From the NCBI GenBank assembly GCA_963924555.1, contig OZ004586.1:434001-498000 (forward strand): a stretch of DNA of 64,000 bases, read 5' to 3'. This document shows, in pieces, positions 60,201-64,000 of the stretch (position 1 is the stretch's first letter; every line of letters starts with the position of its first letter). The DNA comes from Crambe crambe. Lineage: Eukaryota; Porifera; Demospongiae; Poecilosclerida; Crambeidae. The translations under genes were made by a program, and so were the position numbers. The notes under the pieces were generated by a model. The model saw nothing but the letters and a program-made list of their open reading frames with translations, did not search any database and was not told the origin of the DNA.

Positions 60201-61019
60201 GAGAAAAGGAAAATGTGGAATAAGTTCCACAACACTTAGCACTGAAAAATTATAGTTATTAACACTTAGCATAGAAACACTTCAAGTAACATACCTGAAC
60301 TGGCGCATGAACTGACAGCAGATTCATGATATTGAGTTTTCAGTTGATCTGTTGAAGTGACAATGAGAATTGATCGCGATATACATAAAATCTTTACCTT
60401 GTGCTATCTGTTGAGCCAGTCCTCCATGATCGATAGTTCTGAGTGCTCTCATCAAGCTCTCCCAGGTGGGTTTACCACTCTCCTTCATCACATTATCTTG
60501 CTGATTGAGCCAAGCCAAAACCAATCCTTCACATAGTGAATCAGATGTCATCCTATCCAAGGTGGTGTAGCGGAGTCCCAGAGCCCCACCCAACGATTTC
60601 AAGTCTTTTAAAAGTAGATCTTTCAAACATTGAGTGACTTTGAAATGATCATCAACTTTTAGTTGTGCTACAAAGAAAAGAAAAAAAATTGGATGGGCTA
60701 CAGTGACATAGGATATCATTTCTCAAAATGATTTGTTAGACTTACTCTCTGGACCTGGGTTAGATTCGACATCACCACAGTGTATCAAGAGAGAGGGGAG
60801 AACTGTCTGTGCAAAGGACAGGTCGAGAAGGGAGCCACGATCCCCCAGATCAGCATGAACACAGAAGGTGTTTGGTGTGGGGGAAGAGAGATCACCAACA
60901 AGCACTGGATAAAAGAAAGCAAGAGTGTCTAGTTATCACTAAAGGACGTTGGAAAAGCTATGTAGGTGGGAATAAAAACACAGCTACATACCTTTGAGGG
61001 TTTTTCCGGCTTCTTTCAT
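57218..61019 (-). CDS. ANK7: 2A / death-domain / central-domain Y / ankyrin gene with a frameshift in the leader
   Basis: Exons: 60992-61019, 60746-60938 (2A exon), 60398-60667 (death domain), 60295-60348 (linker, three codons shorter), 59510-60241 (central Y), 59280-59437 (acidic, four codons shorter), 57218-58501 (ankyrin). It is a close duplicate of ANK3. All indels are in frame except one: exon 2 is 193 nt because of an extra A in a short A run (near 60,912-60,915). This ends the leader frame at a TGA before the 2A. The rest is open, so either the gene is newly inactivated, or translation restarts downstream, or the base is a sequencing error. AATAAA at 57100-57105. Confidence 0.78.
60750..60776 (-). 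other. 2A ribosome-skipping motif of ANK7
   Basis: GDVESNPGP, preceded by VLPSLLIHC (Leu to His two residues before the core). It is now out of frame with the exon-1 ATG because of the upstream extra base. Confidence 0.8.
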
Positions 61020-61241
61020 ACTTGCAATGAAATCCTGGAAATGATTTCACTAGATCTATGGCAATTATTATTATGGTTTATTCTATAGATCCTCAACGAG
61101 CCCCACCTCCAAGACGTTTGAATTTTCTAAGACTAGATAATTACTGAGTTTATCGTAGGACTTCAAAACTGGCAGGACAAAAAAATGCACGAAAGGAGGG
61201 CGTGGTGCAGTCGGGAGATTCCCTTATGTAAACAAACTTTA

Positions 61242-61253
61242 TGCGCATGTTCA
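61242..61253 (-). promoter_or_regulatory. NRF1-like site upstream of ANK7
   Basis: TGCGCATGTTCA, 223 bp upstream of the ATG, identical in spacing to ANK3. The transposon inserted a few bases further upstream. Confidence 0.35.
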
Positions 61254-61256
61254 GTA

Positions 61257-63305
61257 CAGTCGTTACGCCAGCGGTAATTTATGCACACTTTTATTTGCAC
61301 GGTTACGTCATAATTTTATTTAAAATGGCTATTCGACCGCGTGGAAGGTGTCCGTGTTCGGCTGATGCTGTTGGTGTGATGCTTATTGCTACGATTATTT
61401 GGATAGTTTGTAGCTCCTTTGAAGGAAGCTTTCTATCTTTTATCACCAGTTTTAGATGCCAGGACTAAGCCTTTCCTAAGTACCACTACTAGTTTTTGTG
61501 GATGTGCTACAATTAGAAACAAAGATGATCGAACAGAAGGATGCTATGCAGCATTGGCTGGACAGAACAACTCTAAATTGGATATTACAACGGAGGTGTG
61601 AGTAAAGACTGTAACTACCAAGTTTCATAACCTAGGAGAAAACAGAAAATTTGTTTGCACGTGTCCACCATTAGCTAGCTCTGTTTCACACTAATTGAAC
61701 TCATTTGCATCCAACTCCAGATTACCTTGATTGTCCTCTTCTCCAAATATCATGTCCATGATTTCTTCTGAGTGGTTACAAGTGCATCACAGGCTGCTCC
61801 ACCAGACGCTGCAGCTGCCTCAGGAAACAGACCCAGTGTGGCGAAGAGTGCCAGTGCCAGAATTGTGACAATCTCTATCCCCCCTCTGATGACAACACCC
61901 AGCAAGAGGCTAGTGAACCCTTACAATGGTAAGCTTTACTTCCCACCCATGATTAACTAGTGGTTCCAGAATCATAGAATTTGGTCGGCTTGTTACCACA
62001 TGTCAACATGTTCTTTGCCAATGTCATCTGAGGGTGTAGCCAGGTGTTTTGTTGTATATCCTCCAACCATTCAGAATGTTGTTTGTTTGTTTGATTTTGG
62101 CTTTCTAAATTTTAGAAAATGGGCTGTCGGTGATACATTAGCAAAGCCAGTGGCATATTTCTTGTCATATGCAGTTCCAATTAAATGTATGTATACCAAC
62201 TGTATATTGGTGTTAGGGTGTTATACACCATAATTATGATAGTTTGACTTGCACATGGGGGTTGGTGAAGGTACATCTATTGCTCTGTATAGCTTTAGCT
62301 ATGCTTTGTGGATTCATTTTTGTGGCTACAAATGAAGTGTCTTCACACCCTGGTACTTAGCATTTCTAACCCAATGAGCCCTTCAGGTATGTGTTGGCAT
62401 ATTCATAACTTTATTGATATCCACCCTACAGGGCCGGCAGCGCAGATGGCTGCATCAAGAGGCAACTCTGGAGAGACAGGGCATACTCCCAAGCTGGCTC
62501 ACATACCTATTGTCTTGTGTGGCTGTGATAGCTATTACATATTTGCCTTGTATCTCTACTCATGACTCTTTTAATAATTCATTATCAACAACTGATTACC
62601 TTGTGGTCAGGTATGGATGTTCAATTGTTCATACAAAAAAGGTAGAGACGCATGTCTAGTCTACCGCAACCGGCTGCCTTGATTGATACACCCATTTTCA
62701 CTTCACTTTGAACGTGCTCCGGGAAGCGTATGGTTTGTTTTTTCAAGGCTGTTTCAATGGGCATCAATAGAACCCACAAAGCATAAACTTCCCGTAAGAT
62801 TTTGGAACGTTATGCTTTGTACGTGCCGTTTAATGTTTATTGAAACTGCCCGAAAAAACAAACCATACGCTTCCCGGGGCACGTTCAAAGTGAAGTGAAA
62901 ATCGGTGTAACAGCTGAAATTGTAGCGTGTGTGGCGCGCTTTCTACCGTTGGGAACAAAATGTATTTTGCATGAGTGTAACTTCAGTTCATGGTCTCAAA
63001 GATGGTGCAGAATTTAAGTCGTGGCCACTTACAGAAAATCCAGTTGCACCTCTACCGTCAAGGCACTTGTTTCCAAGTGATCGTGACTTCGTGTATCTGG
63101 AAGTAACAACTTTTTCACATAGTTAGATAGGTCTATGTGTGATCTGTTTGTGTGAAGTGTTTTACTTACTACACGTATAAAGTGTAAGAGTTATAGCAGG
63201 AATTATAAGTTAACTAAACAGGAAAATATTCCAAATGAAGAACTTCCGGTGCAAATAAAATTGTATGGGGCCCTATGACTTCCGGTTCCGCTGGCGTAAC
63301 GACTG
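61257..63305. mobile_element. 2,049-bp DNA transposon-like element with 18-bp perfect inverted termini
   Basis: The termini CAGTCGTTACGCCAGCGG (61257-61274) and its exact reverse complement (63288-63305) are flanked by AGTA at 61253-61256 and 63306-63309. The sister locus at about 25,670-25,680 shows the uninterrupted GTTCAGTAAGAATAC, so the boundaries are exact. Subterminal TTTTATTTGCAC is also inverted. Small plus-strand frames (for example MAIRPRGRCPCSADAVGV at 61,325) are not recognised and no transposase motif is visible, so it is probably non-autonomous. Confidence 0.85.
62688..62908. repeat. Large imperfect palindrome nested in the transposon
   Basis: Arms of about 60 bp: TTTTCACTTCACTTTGAACG at left, CGTTCAAAGTGAAGTGAAAA at right, continuing through GGAAGCGTATGGTTTGTTTT. 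A second inner palindrome lies around CAAAGCATAAACTTCC. No clear target duplication is seen. Confidence 0.75.
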
Positions 63306-63389
63306 AGTAAGAATACATTATTCATGAACCCCACCCAGCTATTAAAATGAGCATGCCATGTGGAGGTTATCGTGAAAATACCTAGCTAG

Positions 63390-63659
63390 TTAGTGAGTGT
63401 CCACTTCGCCATTCATGTCCACGATTTCTCCAGAACGGTACACCAGAAAACCGTCCAGAACTCCAAGATTACGTGTACACATGTCCTGTCTCTCGATCTC
63501 ATTCAGATCTGCTTCTGTGAAAGCAAATGTCACTTCTGGGAGGTTATCAGTCAAGAGTCTTCCTCTATTCAGTTGGTGTTGTGTGTCAAGATCAATAGGT
63601 ATGGGCATAAAGGTCATGTTGTTGATGAGTGCAAAGTAGTCAAAGATCAGTGAAGTGGT
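63390..63659 (-). pseudogene. Unidentified conserved exon, best copy
   Basis: An open minus-strand frame: [60 protein letters not shown], then GVLDGFLVYRSGEIVDMNGE and a stop at 63390-63392. The composition looks protein-coding, with no intron ends that I can fix. It lies between the transposon and IARS fragment IV. Confidence 0.5.
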
Positions 63660-63739
63660 GTTATTAAATTGTTAGCTTCGTGCCCCCTGAAATACCGAAG
63701 CAGCTATTTTGTCCCCCTTAAATCAAATCTTAAATGCAG

Positions 63740-63766
63740 CCCCCCCCCCCCCCCCCCCCCCCCCCC
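63740..63766. repeat. Poly-C run (27 bases)
   Basis: Paralogue of the C run at 26,065. It gives artefactual poly-Pro and poly-Gly frames. Confidence 0.8.
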
Positions 63767-63789
63767 ATCCCATCCATCTGAGGGAATGG

Positions 63790-64000
63790 TACCCTTCGCC
63801 ATGTGTCAGAAGTCTTTGACTGCTGGTTTGAAAGCGGCAAGTATGCCCTACACTCAGAGCCACTACCCCTTCGAGAACAAGAAACCATTTGAGAACACCT
63901 TCCATGCTGATTTTATCACTGAAGGGATAGATCAGACGTGAGGATGGTTCTACACTCTCCTGTTCTTCGGGAAGCCACCATTAAAGAAATGGTCTTGTTT
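63790..64000 (+). pseudogene. IARS1: IARS fragment IV, cut by right window edge
   Basis: The first exon of the IARS block ([10 protein letters not shown], then with a one-base shift [29 protein letters not shown]). It is nearly the same as fragment II and lies in the same context (ANK3/ANK7 duplicate block). It continues beyond the window. Confidence 0.75.

Overview
This is animal nuclear DNA, most likely from a sponge (I suspect Amphimedon queenslandica; this is inferred from gene content and compactness, not from any search). It has compact multi-exon genes with short introns, metazoan death-domain/ankyrin proteins, and exon fragments of cytosolic isoleucyl-tRNA synthetase (IARS), an ABCC/MRP transporter and a MAP3K12/13 (DLK/LZK)-type kinase.

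The backbone is a segmental array. On the minus strand there are seven copies (ANK1 to ANK7, left to right) of one gene family. A full copy has seven or eight exons: a 28-nt first exon; an exon ending in a perfect 2A ribosome-skipping motif (GDVESNPGP); a death domain; a short linker exon (plus one extra exon in some copies); a central domain of about 240 residues that I cannot name; an acidic linker; and one long exon of ankyrin repeats. ANK3 and ANK4 read as intact (about 913 and 925 residues). ANK5 is probably intact with a shifted start. ANK2 is a mosaic with two central-domain modules. ANK7 has a one-base insertion before the 2A. ANK1 has lost the 2A and the central domain. ANK6 is a lone ankyrin exon.

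Between these genes, on the plus strand, lie repeated partial copies of the 3' half of IARS (7.9-9.6, 26.1-29.1, 49.8-53.4 and 63.8-64.0 kb), two ABCC exons (10.1-11.3, 20.2-20.9, 29.6-30.7, 54.2 kb) and MAP3K12/13 exons (18.6-19.8, 37.4-38.6, 39.9-43.5 kb, plus the MAP3K tail exon in every unit). Nearly all carry stops, frameshifts or missing exons, so they look like passengers of the duplications. IARS-type and MAP3K-type spacers alternate: IARS-ABCC-tail / ANK2 / MAP3K-ABCC-tail / ANK3 / IARS-ABCC-tail / ANK4 / MAP3K x2-tail / ANK5 / IARS-ABCC-tail / ANK6+ANK7 / IARS. Each ANK gene is tail-to-tail with a MAP3K tail exon.

Mobile elements have been inserted at several points, and paralogous empty sites in this same window let several be delimited exactly: a 2,049-bp terminal-inverted-repeat element (61,257-63,305), two small TAGTCT elements with 9-bp target duplications, an LTR-like insert and a MITE inside an old reverse-transcriptase gene (1.1-4.1 kb), and a palindromic element carrying a tRNA-like sequence (47.7-48.1 kb).

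The most interesting biology is the ANK family itself. An N-terminal 2A peptide lies directly before a death domain, so the gene could make both a protein with its N-terminal leader and a leaderless one starting at the death domain. The family is locally amplified and its exons, almost all phase 1-1, have been reshuffled between copies, which is the pattern of a rapidly diversifying, innate-immunity-like locus.
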